From NCBI GenBank assembly GCA_964521255.1, contig CAZFRM010000008.1, positions 1-64,000 on the forward strand: a stretch of 64,000 nt of DNA, written 5' to 3'. The DNA is from ZC4RG29 sp964521255 (lineage in GTDB: Bacteria; Bacteroidota; Bacteroidia; Cytophagales; Cyclobacteriaceae). Positions 33,303 through 41,796 of this stretch are shown here, one piece after another. Within the stretch, counting starts at the first letter, position 1. Each line of letters starts with the position of its first letter. The notes under the pieces are model-generated. The model did no database searches. It was not told where the DNA came from and saw nothing but the letters and a program-made list of their open reading frames with translations. Both the position numbers and the translations under genes were made by a program.

Positions 33303-33936
33303 AGTTAATAGTATCTTTATTTATATTTTTCTTTTCTAAAATTTTCCGCAGACTATCAAGACCATAATACATTCTCGACTTCACTGTATTTTCTGAAATA
33401 TTTAATACATCAGCAATTTCCCTGAACTTCAATCCCTCGTATTCTTTCATGATCACTACCTCGCGTTGATCTTCATTGATCTCCAGCAAGGCAGCCTGCA
33501 ACATATCGGATAACTCACTCTGCTGAAGCTGTTGTTCCGGATTATCTATGCGATAGCCAGATGACTCCCATGCAGGAGAGTTCTCAGCCTCATGATTCCA
33601 TACGTTGTCGAAGGGAGTGGTCCGGTTATTTTTTTTTCTGCGCAGTTCCTCACGGCAATAGTTCACGGCAATTTTATACAGCCACGACTTAAACCTGCCT
33701 ATGTCCTGTAACCCGGCCAGGTTACGGCACATAGAAATGAAAGTCTTTTGAGAAACTTCCATGGCCAGGTCATGTTCCAAAAAAAACTTATAACAAAAGT
33801 TGTAAATCCGTTTGTACCACAGCTGAACCAGTCGCCCCTGCGCATTCTGGTCCCCCTGCTTCGCGCGCTGAATAAGGGTGTCAGAATGCATCATAGCAAT
33901 GTCCTGTAAAGTCTCTGCATGCATGATAGAACTCAA
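33292..33936 (-). CDS. ECF RNA polymerase sigma factor
   Basis: 214 residues. Region 2 is seen at LVQLWYKRIYNFCYKFFLEH, then MEVSQKTFISMCRNL and RFKSWLYKIAVNYCREELRRK. Region 4 is LEINEDQREVVIMKEYEGLKFREIADVLNISENTVKSRMYYG. The start is uncertain; Met5 and Met16 also fit. It directs transcription in response to a cell-envelope signal handled by the overlapping anti-sigma-like gene downstream. The regulon is unknown and may include its own operon. Confidence 0.92.
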   Translation of the reverse strand: MSSIMHAETLQDIAMMHSDTLIQRAKQGDQNAQGRLVQLWYKRIYNFCYKFFLEHDLAMEVSQKTFISMCRNLAGLQDIGRFKSWLYKIAVNYCREELRRKKNNRTTPFDNVWNHEAENSPAWESSGYRIDNPEQQLQQSELSDMLQAALLEINEDQREVVIMKEYEGLKFREIADVLNISENTVKSRMYYGLDSLRKILEKKNINKDTINYEL

Positions 33937-34013
33937 ATTGCCAGGTTTTCTGCTAAATATGACTTAAAGATGGTGGATGGGGAAGAAAAGTTTTGTGAAG
34001 GGAGAAGAATTTT

Positions 34014-34073
34014 ACCCCCCGGCCCCCTAAAGGGGGTGAACTGAAACCAAGTCCCCTTTAGGGGATTTAGGGG
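34014..34073. repeat. CCCCTAAAGGGG-type intergenic repeat
   Basis: Contains two inverted pairs, CCCCCTAAAGGGGG and CCCCTTTAGGGG, joined by GTGAACTGAAACCAAG. A related copy in the opposite orientation lies at 36517-36578 and forms the end of tilS. No coding sense here. Confidence 0.75.
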
Positions 34074-34151
34074 TCAACCGATAGAAGCAATGCATAAATT
34101 AAACAAATTTGCTTCCGTCTTCCAGACTTTTCTGACTTCCAGACTCTCTCC

Positions 34152-34159
34152 TATCTTTG
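34152..34159 (+). promoter_or_regulatory. -7 box near the methyltransferase start
   Basis: TATCTTTG matches TAnnTTTG exactly and ends 6 bases before the ATG at 34166. The transcript would be leaderless or nearly so. No clear -33 TTG is seen at the expected distance. Confidence 0.5.
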
Positions 34160-34165
34160 CGCTCA

Positions 34166-34936
34166 ATGAAAAAACTGATTTCACTGCTTATTCGATATGT
34201 TCCCAGAAAGTATCTCCAACGGGTAGCCAGTTCCGGGTTGAAAGTAGTGAGCATCTTTTACCGGGGAAGTAATGTGACCTGTCCGATATGTGAAAAAAGC
34301 TTCACGAAATTTCTTCCCTATGGGCGCATTAATCCAAGGCCAAATGCTTTATGTCCGAATTGTCTTTCGTTGGAGCGTCATCGCCTCATTTGGTTGTATT
34401 TAAAAGAGAAGACAAATTTCTTCGATCAAAAACTTCAGGTACTTCACATCGCACCGGAAGCTTGCTATATCAAAAGATTTGAAAAGCAGCACGGTGATAA
34501 TTATATAACGGCAGACATTGAATCGCCTTTAGCAAAAGTGAAGATGGATATTCACGCGATACCCTTTGAAAAAAATACTTTTGATGTAGTGCTGTGCAAT
34601 CATGTATTGGAGCACGTGAAAGATGACATTAAAGGGATGAGTGAAATTCATCGAGTGCTAAAGCCCGGAGGATTTTCCATAATGCAGATTCCCTTCTTCA
34701 ATCCTGTTCCGGAAAAAACTTTTGAAGATGCAACCATCACCGATCCCAAAGAGCGCGAAAAGATCTTTGGTCAGGATGATCATGTGAGAAAATATGGAAA
34801 TGATTATTCACAACGAATAAATCAATCGGGATTAAAAGCTGTTGAAGAGCAGTTTGTTAATGAAATGAGTGATGAAGCGAGAAAGAGATATGGACTGGTG
34901 AAAGGTGAGGTAATTTATAAGGGAGTTAAGATTTAG
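34166..34936 (+). CDS. Class I SAM-dependent methyltransferase
   Basis: 256 residues from the ATG at 34166 (the longer frame starts with a TTG at 34157 and overlaps a -7 box). It begins with a short basic helix, then a likely zinc finger (CPICEKSFTKF and ALCPNCLSLERHR, residues 37-75) and a Rossmann methyltransferase core (VLHIAPEACYIKRF, VVLCNHVLEHVKDDIK, RVLKPGGFSIMQIPFF). The zinc finger plus methyltransferase pattern fits proteins that modify sugars or lipids, but substrate is unknown. Stand-alone. Confidence 0.8.
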   Translation: MKKLISLLIRYVPRKYLQRVASSGLKVVSIFYRGSNVTCPICEKSFTKFLPYGRINPRPNALCPNCLSLERHRLIWLYLKEKTNFFDQKLQVLHIAPEACYIKRFEKQHGDNYITADIESPLAKVKMDIHAIPFEKNTFDVVLCNHVLEHVKDDIKGMSEIHRVLKPGGFSIMQIPFFNPVPEKTFEDATITDPKEREKIFGQDDHVRKYGNDYSQRINQSGLKAVEEQFVNEMSDEARKRYGLVKGEVIYKGVKI

Positions 34937-34968
34937 TATTAAATTTGTTAAATCTTAATTCAGAACCG

Positions 34969-35193
34969 ATGCAACATACCTACAAAATTCATCTTCATAA
35001 GGAACCGGAGGGTGGCTACACGGTAACAGTGCCTATTTTACCAGGCTGCATTACTTATGGCGAAAATGTTGATGAAGCGATCACTATGGCAAGAGAGGCA
35101 ATTGAACTTTACATTGAAGAGTTAAGAGAAAGAGGAGAAGAAATACCTGATGACAGCAATACATTAGAGTACTCTCTAAATCTTTCTGCGTGA
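34969..35193 (+). CDS. hicB: HicB-family antitoxin
   Basis: 74 residues from the ATG at 34969; the longer frame begins at 34945 (MLNLNSEP) and is less usual. The HicB core is clear: YKIHLHKEPEGGYTVTVPIL then GCITYGENVDEAITMAREAIELYIEE. No C-terminal DNA-binding domain, as in the short HicB type. The stop overlaps a GTG that would start hicA, but hicA is broken after about 22 codons, so this is an orphan antitoxin. Confidence 0.85.
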   Translation: MQHTYKIHLHKEPEGGYTVTVPILPGCITYGENVDEAITMAREAIELYIEELRERGEEIPDDSNTLEYSLNLSA

Positions 35194-35306
35194 ATTTATC
35201 TCCAAGGCACTTGATCAAAATCCTGGAAAATAATGGGTTCGTTTTCAAAAGATCCTACTCTTTTCCCGCAGAATTCGCTGATCGAATGCACGCAGATTTG
35301 CGCTGA
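35190..35306 (+). pseudogene. hicA toxin remnant truncated at a repeat
   Basis: The GTG overlaps the hicB stop (GTGA). The first 22 residues, NLSPRHLIKILENNGFVFKR, match a HicA start (helix I and the conserved glycine-rich turn). The last 16 residues come from the intergenic repeat at 35263, which gives the TGA stop. The usual GSHH-type catalytic segment and the rest are missing. It is non-functional as a HicA mRNA-interferase (inference). Confidence 0.7.
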
Positions 35307-35308
35307 AG
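35263..35308 (+). repeat. CGCAGAATTCGC repeat, short form
   Basis: The 46-base unit begins TTCCCGCAGAATTCGC and ends GCAGATTTGCGCTGAAG. The same unit at 46021 has about 34 extra bases with a GC-rich hairpin inserted between GAATTCGC and GATCGAATGC. The inside has a partial CGCAGAT symmetry. Confidence 0.8.
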
Positions 35309-35360
35309 AAAAGTTTTATTGCCGATGATGTTTCCATATACTTCAACTTCTTACCGAAAC

Positions 35361-35395
35361 AAAAAATGCCAGGCTTCTACCCGGCATTTTAAAAT
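35361..35395 (-). terminator. Terminator of mdh (bidirectional)
   Basis: Arms AAAATGCCAGG and CCGGCATTTT can pair with one mismatch around a short loop. Flanking A- and T-runs make it a good intrinsic terminator in both directions. It lies about 15 bases past the mdh stop. Confidence 0.75.
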
Positions 35396-35410
35396 TTATC
35401 GAAATCAAAA

Positions 35411-36340
35411 TCATTTCAACTTGTCCAACACTTCCATCACTTCTTTCACCGCTTTACGGCTGGCTTCCATTAGTGCGGCTTCTTCTTTGTTAAGATCCAA
35501 TTCAATAATTTTTTCAATTCCGTTTTTACCCAGTACAACTGGAACACCGAGATAACAGTCTTTAATTCCGTACTCACCTTCCAATTTCACACAAACAGGA
35601 AATACCCTGCGCTGATCTTTCACAATAGCTTCCACCATTTGTGCGGCCGCTGAGCCGGGAGCATACCATGCAGACGTACCCATTAGTTTTACCAATTCAC
35701 CTCCACCCACTTTTGTTCTTTCGAGAATGCCGTTAAGCTTATCTTTATCAATCAGCTCCGTTACAGGAATACCTGCCACAGTAGTATAGCGGGGAAGTGG
35801 CACCATGGTATCGCCATGACCGCCAAGCAACATCGCCTGAATATCTTTCGGTGAAATGTTTAATGCTTCTGCAAGAAAAGCGCGGTAACGTGCCGTGTCC
35901 AGAATGCCTGCCATACCCATAATTCTTGTACGCGGAAACTTTGAAGTCAGGTGAGCCTGGTAGGTCATTACATCCAAAGGATTTGACACCACAATAATGA
36001 TGGAATCCGGAGAATGTTTAACAATATTTTCAGTAACTGCTTTTACAATGCCCGCATTGGTACCAATGAGATCATCGCGGCTCATGCCAGGTTTGCGTGG
36101 CAGGCCAGAGGTAATTACCACTACATCTGAGTTAGCAGTTTTTGCATAATCATTGGTAGATCCAATGGTCCTGGAATCATATAAATCGATTGGCGCCTTT
36201 TGCCACATATCGAGCGACTTGCCTTCAGCAAGACCCTCTTTTATATCAATCAGAACAATTTCATTAGCAACTTCTCTGTAAGCTAAAACATCCGCACAGG
36301 TAGCACCCACATTACCGGCGCCAACGACAGTTATTTTCAT
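35411..36340 (-). CDS. mdh: Malate dehydrogenase
   Basis: 309 residues, the lactate-dehydrogenase-like MDH type. NAD-binding VVGAGNVGATCADVLAYREV, the substrate-binding loop ITSGLPRKPGMSRDDL with three basic residues, and the catalytic His in LLGGHGDTMVPL are all present. It interconverts malate and oxaloacetate in the TCA cycle. It stands alone, with a terminator downstream. The next gene (tilS) is on the same strand but 180 bases upstream. Confidence 0.96.
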   Translation of the reverse strand: MKITVVGAGNVGATCADVLAYREVANEIVLIDIKEGLAEGKSLDMWQKAPIDLYDSRTIGSTNDYAKTANSDVVVITSGLPRKPGMSRDDLIGTNAGIVKAVTENIVKHSPDSIIIVVSNPLDVMTYQAHLTSKFPRTRIMGMAGILDTARYRAFLAEALNISPKDIQAMLLGGHGDTMVPLPRYTTVAGIPVTELIDKDKLNGILERTKVGGGELVKLMGTSAWYAPGSAAAQMVEAIVKDQRRVFPVCVKLEGEYGIKDCYLGVPVVLGKNGIEKIIELDLNKEEAALMEASRKAVKEVMEVLDKLK

Positions 36341-36516
36341 AATGTATAAGTATTTATAGGTTTAAGATTTATAATTCGCTCTTCGAAAAGATGATTCAAA
36401 TGCACAGAAAGAAGAAGTATAGGCTTGACTTTTAACACGTTAGCAGTGGCAGACGTTAATGGTACCCTTTAACCGGGCGCCAATTTAGAACACGAGGCGT
36501 GAATTTGAAAATTAAT

Positions 36517-36578
36517 ACCCCTAAATCCCCTGAAGGGGACCATGATTTTCCCCCTTTAGGGGGTTAGGGGGTCGGGGG
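36517..36578. repeat. CCCCTAAAGGGG-type repeat, copy at tilS end
   Basis: Inverted copy of the repeat at 34014-34073: CCCCTAAATCCCCTGAAGGGG and CCCCCTTTAGGGGG with the joining sequence ACCATGATTTT. It overlaps the last 19 or so codons and stop codon of tilS. Confidence 0.8.
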
Positions 36579-37900
36579 TCGGACTTTATAACAAGTACAC
36601 TTTTTGTTTCACCAGTTACCTTATAAGGATCAGCGATGCGTCTTCCTACTACCCAAATGATTTCACCTTGCGATTCCACCACAGTGACGTTACGTTTATC
36701 AGGCAATGATACTTTTTCATCTACAAGGAAGTCGCTTATTTTTTTGTGATGCTGCATGCCCAATGGAACAAATCTATCACCTCCATGCCATTGTCTCCAC
36801 AGGAGCGGGAACTGAATTCGGTCTGCATCCAACTGGGCTATTGTCTTATCTTTTACGAGTACAAATTTATCAGCATCAATTATTTCTAAGGAAAGTTCCA
36901 TGTCGGGGGATGTTGCACGAAAATCATCGGGAAGAATTTCGACATGTTTTTTTCTTGCATCCGTTTGTCTGTTCACGATAAATTCATCGCGGTCAATAGT
37001 TAATTGATAATCGGGTGAGTGAAAAAGCATTCCGGGTTGATGGCCTCCTCTCGCAATTTCGGTACACTGATCAAAATTAAAACCAAGGTCTTTTAACAAT
37101 TCCCACAAAACAACTTTTGGAAAAGGCTGTTTCATTATTTCTTCTTTTTTTATCAAGACATGTTTGCCATCATAATAAATATTACGCACACTGAATTCTT
37201 TAAGATAGCTCCTGGCGAATTCACGGCCCGCACTTAATCTAACAAGCGTATCCGAAAAAGTACCTTCCAGGTTGGGGTTGATTTCCCGCATCAAAGGAAT
37301 AATCTTATGGCGGATAAGGTTGCGTTGATAGTAATCCGAAGCATTGGATGAATCTTCACGCCAGTTGATATTATTTTCCTGTGCAAAAGATTCTATCTGC
37401 TGGCGACTGGCAAATAAAAGCGGCCGGATAATATTTTTTTGCTTAAGCGGAATACCGGTAATCCCATCAAGACCAGTACCTCTTACGAGATTAAGTAATA
37501 TTGTTTCAAAAACATCATTCAGATGATGTGCCGTTGCAATAACGGTGTAGGCATGCTCCTGTGCTAATTCATTAAACCATTCATACCTAAGATCGCGGGC
37601 AGCCATTTGGGTAGATAATCCTTTTTCACCCGCGTACTTTCCTACATTAAATTTTTTCGCGTGCAGTGGAAATCCGTATTTGCCGGCTATCTCCATCACA
37701 AGATTTGCATCGCCATCAGATTCCGCTCCGCGCAGTTGAAAGTTGCAATGGGCTACTCCTGCCTGGAGGCCTGCCTGTTTGAATAGAAACAGCATAACCA
37801 TAGAGTCCATTCCCCCACTTACGGCAAGAAGAACTTTATCCTTTGCTGTTAAAAGCTTATTCGTTCTAATGTGGTTTAAAAATTGCTCAAGCATTATCAA
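36521..37900 (-). CDS. tilS: tRNA(Ile)-lysidine synthetase
   Basis: 459 residues. The PP-loop ATPase motif is AVSGGMDSMVMLFLF (residues about 27-41). GTGLDGITGIPLKQKNIIRPL and the C-terminal domains with IADPYKVTGETKSVLVI are typical. It modifies the wobble base of tRNA-Ile (CAU) to lysidine, an essential reaction. The final about 19 residues (SDPRPPNPLKGENHGPLQGI) are encoded by an intergenic repeat, so the native 3' end has probably been replaced. Met3 is an alternative start. The catalytic core is far from the altered tail. Confidence 0.93.
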   Translation of the reverse strand: MIMLEQFLNHIRTNKLLTAKDKVLLAVSGGMDSMVMLFLFKQAGLQAGVAHCNFQLRGAESDGDANLVMEIAGKYGFPLHAKKFNVGKYAGEKGLSTQMAARDLRYEWFNELAQEHAYTVIATAHHLNDVFETILLNLVRGTGLDGITGIPLKQKNIIRPLLFASRQQIESFAQENNINWREDSSNASDYYQRNLIRHKIIPLMREINPNLEGTFSDTLVRLSAGREFARSYLKEFSVRNIYYDGKHVLIKKEEIMKQPFPKVVLWELLKDLGFNFDQCTEIARGGHQPGMLFHSPDYQLTIDRDEFIVNRQTDARKKHVEILPDDFRATSPDMELSLEIIDADKFVLVKDKTIAQLDADRIQFPLLWRQWHGGDRFVPLGMQHHKKISDFLVDEKVSLPDKRNVTVVESQGEIIWVVGRRIADPYKVTGETKSVLVIKSDPRPPNPLKGENHGPLQGI

Positions 37901-38074
37901 ATTTACTATTTGTGACAGTTATATCCTTGTTTCAATTTTTGTTCCCAAATAATCAAGATCAAATTGTTCACTAACGGATCACAATACACAGCAGAATCAA
38001 CTGTGATCTGCGAACCTCTATAGTCAAAATTTAAGTATGGTCATTTAAAATTATCAACGTAGCTTGCAACCGGA

Positions 38075-39598
38075 ATGACAGTATCATTACAATATTTCAA
38101 CCTTAAGAAGGTTCTTATCCTCCTGATAGCAATACTTGGATCGGGCCAACTTATCGCGCAAAAGAGAGTTAAGCTCAAACATTCTGATCAACTGGAATTC
38201 AACAAGAAAGAAGGTTATCAAAAACTGATCGGTAATGTTGTTTTCACCCAAAACCAAACCACCATTTATTGTGATTCAGCATACCTGTATAAGGAAAAAA
38301 ATTCTATTGAAGCTTTTGGACGTGTGAGGATAATAGAAGGTGATTCGGTAACGGTGACCGGAAGAAAGCTGGAGTATGATGGCAATACAAAAAAAGCAAA
38401 GCTTAGAAACAATGTTGTGTTTGTAAAACTAAACATGGCAACACTTTACACGGATAATCTCGACTATGACCGACTTACAAATATTGCCGTGTATTTCAAT
38501 GGAGGGAAAATGGTAGATTCAATTAATACGCTTACCAGCAACAAGGGTTATTACAATGTGAACAGTAACATGGCTTCATTTAAAAAAGATGTCCACGTTA
38601 AAAATCCTGACTATACAATGACATCCGATAGCCTTCAATATAATTCAAGAAACAAGGTTGTTTACTTTAGAACCCCAACAACCGCTGTAGATAATGAAGG
38701 TAAAACTTTTGTGTATGAAGAGGGTGAATATGAAACCATGAGCAAGCACTCGGTTTTCGAGCAGGGTGTTGCTGAGTCGCTCAGTTATCAGTTAAAGGGA
38801 ATTGATTGGACACTTGATCGCATCAGGCAGGTTTACCAGATTAGAAATGATGTAGTGATGACAGCAAAGAAAGAAGACCTGATCATCTATTGTGAAGCCG
38901 CCGATTATTATAAAAACCAGGAAATCACCAAAGCTTATAACAATGCCTGGGTAGCCAAAGTCACTGATAATAATGATACACTCTTCATTCGTGCAGATAC
39001 ATTGGTATCAATCGATAGTCCTGATCCGGCAAAGAAAAGGCTTCTTGCCTATCACAACGTGAGGATCTATAAAAGTGACATGCAGGGAATTGCCGACTCA
39101 CTGGAGTATCGATCCGCTGATTCAACCATTATTTTTTATAAAGAACCTGTTCTATGGAGTCAGGGAAATCAAATGACTGCCGATTCCATACGCATGCTGA
39201 TTGAAAATAATTCCATACGCAGAATCTTCATGGTAAAAAATTCCTTTGTCATCTCACAGGATACGTTATTGAACTTCAATCAGATCAAAGGACGAAACAT
39301 GACAGCAGAACTTGCTGAAGGTCAAATAAATCGTGTATATGTAGAGGGAAATGGCGAGAGCTTGTATTTCATGCTCGATGAGGAAGACAAATCCTTTACT
39401 GGTATGAACAAAATTATTTGCAGCAATATTCTTATCCGGTTTAAAGCCGGCAAAGTTGATACCCTTTCTTTTTATGTTCAGCCGGATGGTAACTTCATTC
39501 CTCCTCATGAGCTAAAAGAAGGCGATAAAAAACTTAAAGGCTTCACCTGGAAAACGGATGTTCGTCCCCAGCGCAAAGATGTGGTTCCATCACAGTGA
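38075..39598 (+). CDS. OstA-like (LptA/LptD N-terminal) protein
   Basis: 507 residues with a signal peptide to about residue 28 (GQLIAQ). The OstA beta-taco repeats run from residue 40: LEFNKKEGYQKLIGNVVFTQ, TIYCDSAYLYKEKNSIEAF, RLLAYHNVRIYKSDMQGIAD and DTLVSIDSPDP. In Bacteroidota, proteins with this domain are thought to carry lipopolysaccharide across the periplasm as LptA-type bridges. No beta-barrel LptD part is attached. Divergent from tilS. Confidence 0.85.
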   Translation: MTVSLQYFNLKKVLILLIAILGSGQLIAQKRVKLKHSDQLEFNKKEGYQKLIGNVVFTQNQTTIYCDSAYLYKEKNSIEAFGRVRIIEGDSVTVTGRKLEYDGNTKKAKLRNNVVFVKLNMATLYTDNLDYDRLTNIAVYFNGGKMVDSINTLTSNKGYYNVNSNMASFKKDVHVKNPDYTMTSDSLQYNSRNKVVYFRTPTTAVDNEGKTFVYEEGEYETMSKHSVFEQGVAESLSYQLKGIDWTLDRIRQVYQIRNDVVMTAKKEDLIIYCEAADYYKNQEITKAYNNAWVAKVTDNNDTLFIRADTLVSIDSPDPAKKRLLAYHNVRIYKSDMQGIADSLEYRSADSTIIFYKEPVLWSQGNQMTADSIRMLIENNSIRRIFMVKNSFVISQDTLLNFNQIKGRNMTAELAEGQINRVYVEGNGESLYFMLDEEDKSFTGMNKIICSNILIRFKAGKVDTLSFYVQPDGNFIPPHELKEGDKKLKGFTWKTDVRPQRKDVVPSQ

Positions 39599-39607
39599 TA
39601 AATTTTG

Positions 39608-39695
39608 GAGCATCTCTAAAAACTATTTTTTTATTGGCCTCATCCCTTCCCTTCTCCGATGGGAGAAGGACAGAGGAGGTTTTCAGAGATGCCCT
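39608..39695. mobile_element. MITE-like element, copy B (no hairpin insert)
   Basis: Inverted copy of 25686-25799. Ends are GAGCATCTCTAAAAAC and GTTTTCAGAGATGCCC, each with one mismatch to copy A. The interior matches copy A, including AGGGATGAGGCCAAT in reverse, but lacks the 19-base hairpin insertion. It lies in the gap after the OstA-like gene. Confidence 0.75.
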
Positions 39696-39835
39696 TTACC
39701 ATTCAACAACCTGATTCCGCCGCTAACGATTTGATACATTATATTATTGTAAACAATTTGTAAAATTTTACATTAATACTATGGCCAGTCGATCTAATTG
39801 CTTAAATTTTGCATAGATCGTGTAGCCAGGTAGAA

Positions 39836-40543
39836 ATGAACATTAGACTCCTGTTGTGTGCCATAATATGCTCCCTGAGCCTGGGCTTGGCGGCTCAAGG
39901 ATTCGAAATCACCGATCTCCAGGATTCTTACAGAGGCAGCATCGGCGAGGTAATTAAAGTTCCTCTGGGTTTTAAAAACAATGGTACTAAGCCAATAACC
40001 CTTATTATACGAAAAGCAAGTAGCCAGATTGGTACTTCACAAAAAAACTATTTCTGCAAGGATGGAAATTGTGCTGAACCTGATATAGAAGATTTTATTG
40101 TAAAGGTAGAACCTGGACAAACCCTTAATACTCTTGAAGTTGCTCTTGATGCAGGGCTGGTACCGGGTATAAGTTCGGTTCGGTACATTGCCTATAACAA
40201 GTCCAACCCTGGCGAGGCTCTGGAGGTTGAACTTAATTTTATTGTGGAGGAAAAGCCTGAAAAGGCAAATATTTATACCTCACGGGACATTACCATTCGG
40301 GATGTTTATCCAAATCCTGCCTCTGATTTTGCTTTTGTGGAATATAAAGTAGTACAGGATAATGTAAAAGCAAGGATCATTTTACACAACGTCCTGGGAA
40401 ATTCAGTTGGGGAATATGACCTTGTCTCATCGGATACAAAGGCCAAAATTCAGACCTCAGACCTCAATGCCGGCATTTATTTTTACACACTATACCTCAA
40501 TGGAGAGGCTGTATTGACAAGGAAACTCGTCGTAAGCAAATAA
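39836..40543 (+). CDS. Exported protein with type IX sorting domain
   Basis: 235 residues from the ATG at 39836 (the longer frame begins at a TTG and lacks a proper signal). Signal peptide to about residue 21 (LGLAAQ). A small beta-sandwich at 25-145 (GEVIKVPLGFKNNGTKPITL; FCKDGNCAEPDIEDF) resembles a pilin/adhesin or Ig-like domain. The C-terminal 80 residues are a type IX secretion target domain (DVYPNPASDFAFVEYKVVQ, NAGIYFYTLYLNGEAV, TRKLVVSK). It should be exported through the outer membrane by the T9SS and held on the cell surface. Confidence 0.85.
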   Translation: MNIRLLLCAIICSLSLGLAAQGFEITDLQDSYRGSIGEVIKVPLGFKNNGTKPITLIIRKASSQIGTSQKNYFCKDGNCAEPDIEDFIVKVEPGQTLNTLEVALDAGLVPGISSVRYIAYNKSNPGEALEVELNFIVEEKPEKANIYTSRDITIRDVYPNPASDFAFVEYKVVQDNVKARIILHNVLGNSVGEYDLVSSDTKAKIQTSDLNAGIYFYTLYLNGEAVLTRKLVVSK

Positions 40544-40637
40544 ATCAACTTTCTTAAGTCTTTTTTGAAAACCTGATCATCCTGTAAAATAATCACTTAC
40601 AGCAAAAAACCCTGTTTTAGGAATAAACCTGAAGTGC

Positions 40638-40645
40638 TATATTTG
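40638..40645 (+). promoter_or_regulatory. -7 box of bamD
   Basis: TATATTTG matches TAnnTTTG exactly and lies 7 bases before the ATG at 40653. The leader is thus very short. The -33 region (TGTTTTAG) is not a clear match. Confidence 0.55.
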
Positions 40646-40652
40646 CGGGCTT

Positions 40653-41468
40653 ATGCGGAATCTGTTCACCTATTCATTGTATTTTCTCCTCCTGACCATC
40701 GCCGTTGGGTGTGGTAACTTCAGGAAAATCGAGAAAAATCCTGATTGGCGGGTCAAATATGAAGGTGCGTTGAACTATTATGCCAAGAAAGACTACTATA
40801 AAGCTTCATCGCTTTTTGAACAAATACTTCCTATTGTCCGGGGTTTACCGGAGGGTGAAAAGGTGCAGTTTTCGATGGCCTATTGCCAGTATTACCAAAA
40901 GATGTACCTCATAGCCTCAGAACAGTTCAGAACCTTTTATGAGACTTACGGAAGAAGCGCTCTCGTTGAAGAAGCCAGGTTTATGCACGCATACTCCCTG
41001 TTCACGTCCTCACCTAATTCCAACCTGGATCAAAATAATAGCATACAGGCAATGGCAGCTATGCAGGAATTTTTGAACCGGTACCAGCAAAGCAAATTCA
41101 GAGATCAGGCGCTTGATGCCATTAATAACACACAGGCAAAGTTAGAGAAAAAAGGTTTCGATAATGCCCGTCAATATTACAAGATGAGAAGCTACAAAGC
41201 TGCGATTGTATCACTCGAAAATTTTAAAAATAATTTTCCCGACTCAAAATATGTTGAAGAGGCACAATACATCATCATTGTTTCACAATACAATCTCGCC
41301 GAACAAAGTATTTACTCCAGGCAGGAAGAACGTTACAAAGAGGTAGTCGAATTCTATAAAGAGCTTGTAGATAAGTATCCTGATAGTAATTTTCTCAGGG
41401 ATGCAGAACGTTTGTATTCTGAAAGCCTTCAACAATTAACCAAGTTTAAAAACAAAAATAACATATAA
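40653..41468 (+). CDS. bamD: Outer membrane assembly lipoprotein BamD
   Basis: 271 residues with a lipobox at residues 17-21 (AVGCG). Tetratricopeptide repeats run from residue 30 (YEGALNYYAKKDYYKASSLF, YYQKMYLIASEQFRTFYE, QYYKMRSYKAAIVSLENF). BamD helps insert beta-barrel proteins into the outer membrane, including SusC. The order bamD, rpoZ, coaBC, porD, recN is the typical Bacteroidota arrangement. The spacing to rpoZ is 4 bases. Confidence 0.92.
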   Translation: MRNLFTYSLYFLLLTIAVGCGNFRKIEKNPDWRVKYEGALNYYAKKDYYKASSLFEQILPIVRGLPEGEKVQFSMAYCQYYQKMYLIASEQFRTFYETYGRSALVEEARFMHAYSLFTSSPNSNLDQNNSIQAMAAMQEFLNRYQQSKFRDQALDAINNTQAKLEKKGFDNARQYYKMRSYKAAIVSLENFKNNFPDSKYVEEAQYIIIVSQYNLAEQSIYSRQEERYKEVVEFYKELVDKYPDSNFLRDAERLYSESLQQLTKFKNKNNI

Positions 41469-41472
41469 GATT

Positions 41473-41793
41473 ATGGCTATTCAATCATCTATCATCACAC
41501 GCGACATCGATAAAATTGCTGCACCTACCGGCAATATTTATGAGTCTGTTGTTGTCGTTAGCAAGCGTGCAAAACAAATTGCAGTGAACATTAAGGAGGA
41601 ACTTAATAATAAACTTGCTGAGTTTGCCACGACCGTTGATAACCTGGAAGAAGTTTTTGAAAATCGTGAGCAGATCGAGATATCTAAATTCTACGAACGT
41701 ATGCCCAAGCCTACTTCTACCGCAATGGAAGAATTCCTCGAAGGAAAAATCAGCTCACGCTACCGCAGCGCCGAAGAAACAAATCCGGCCTAA
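41473..41793 (+). CDS. rpoZ: RNA polymerase omega subunit (Bacteroidota type)
   Basis: 106 residues. The omega signature of this phylum is seen in SIITRDIDKIAAPTGNIYES and VVVVSKRAKQIAVNIKEEL. It joins the RNA polymerase core. The gene begins 4 bases after bamD and is followed by a repeat and coaBC. No signal. Confidence 0.9.
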   Translation: MAIQSSIITRDIDKIAAPTGNIYESVVVVSKRAKQIAVNIKEELNNKLAEFATTVDNLEEVFENREQIEISKFYERMPKPTSTAMEEFLEGKISSRYRSAEETNPA

Positions 41794-41796
41794 TAT

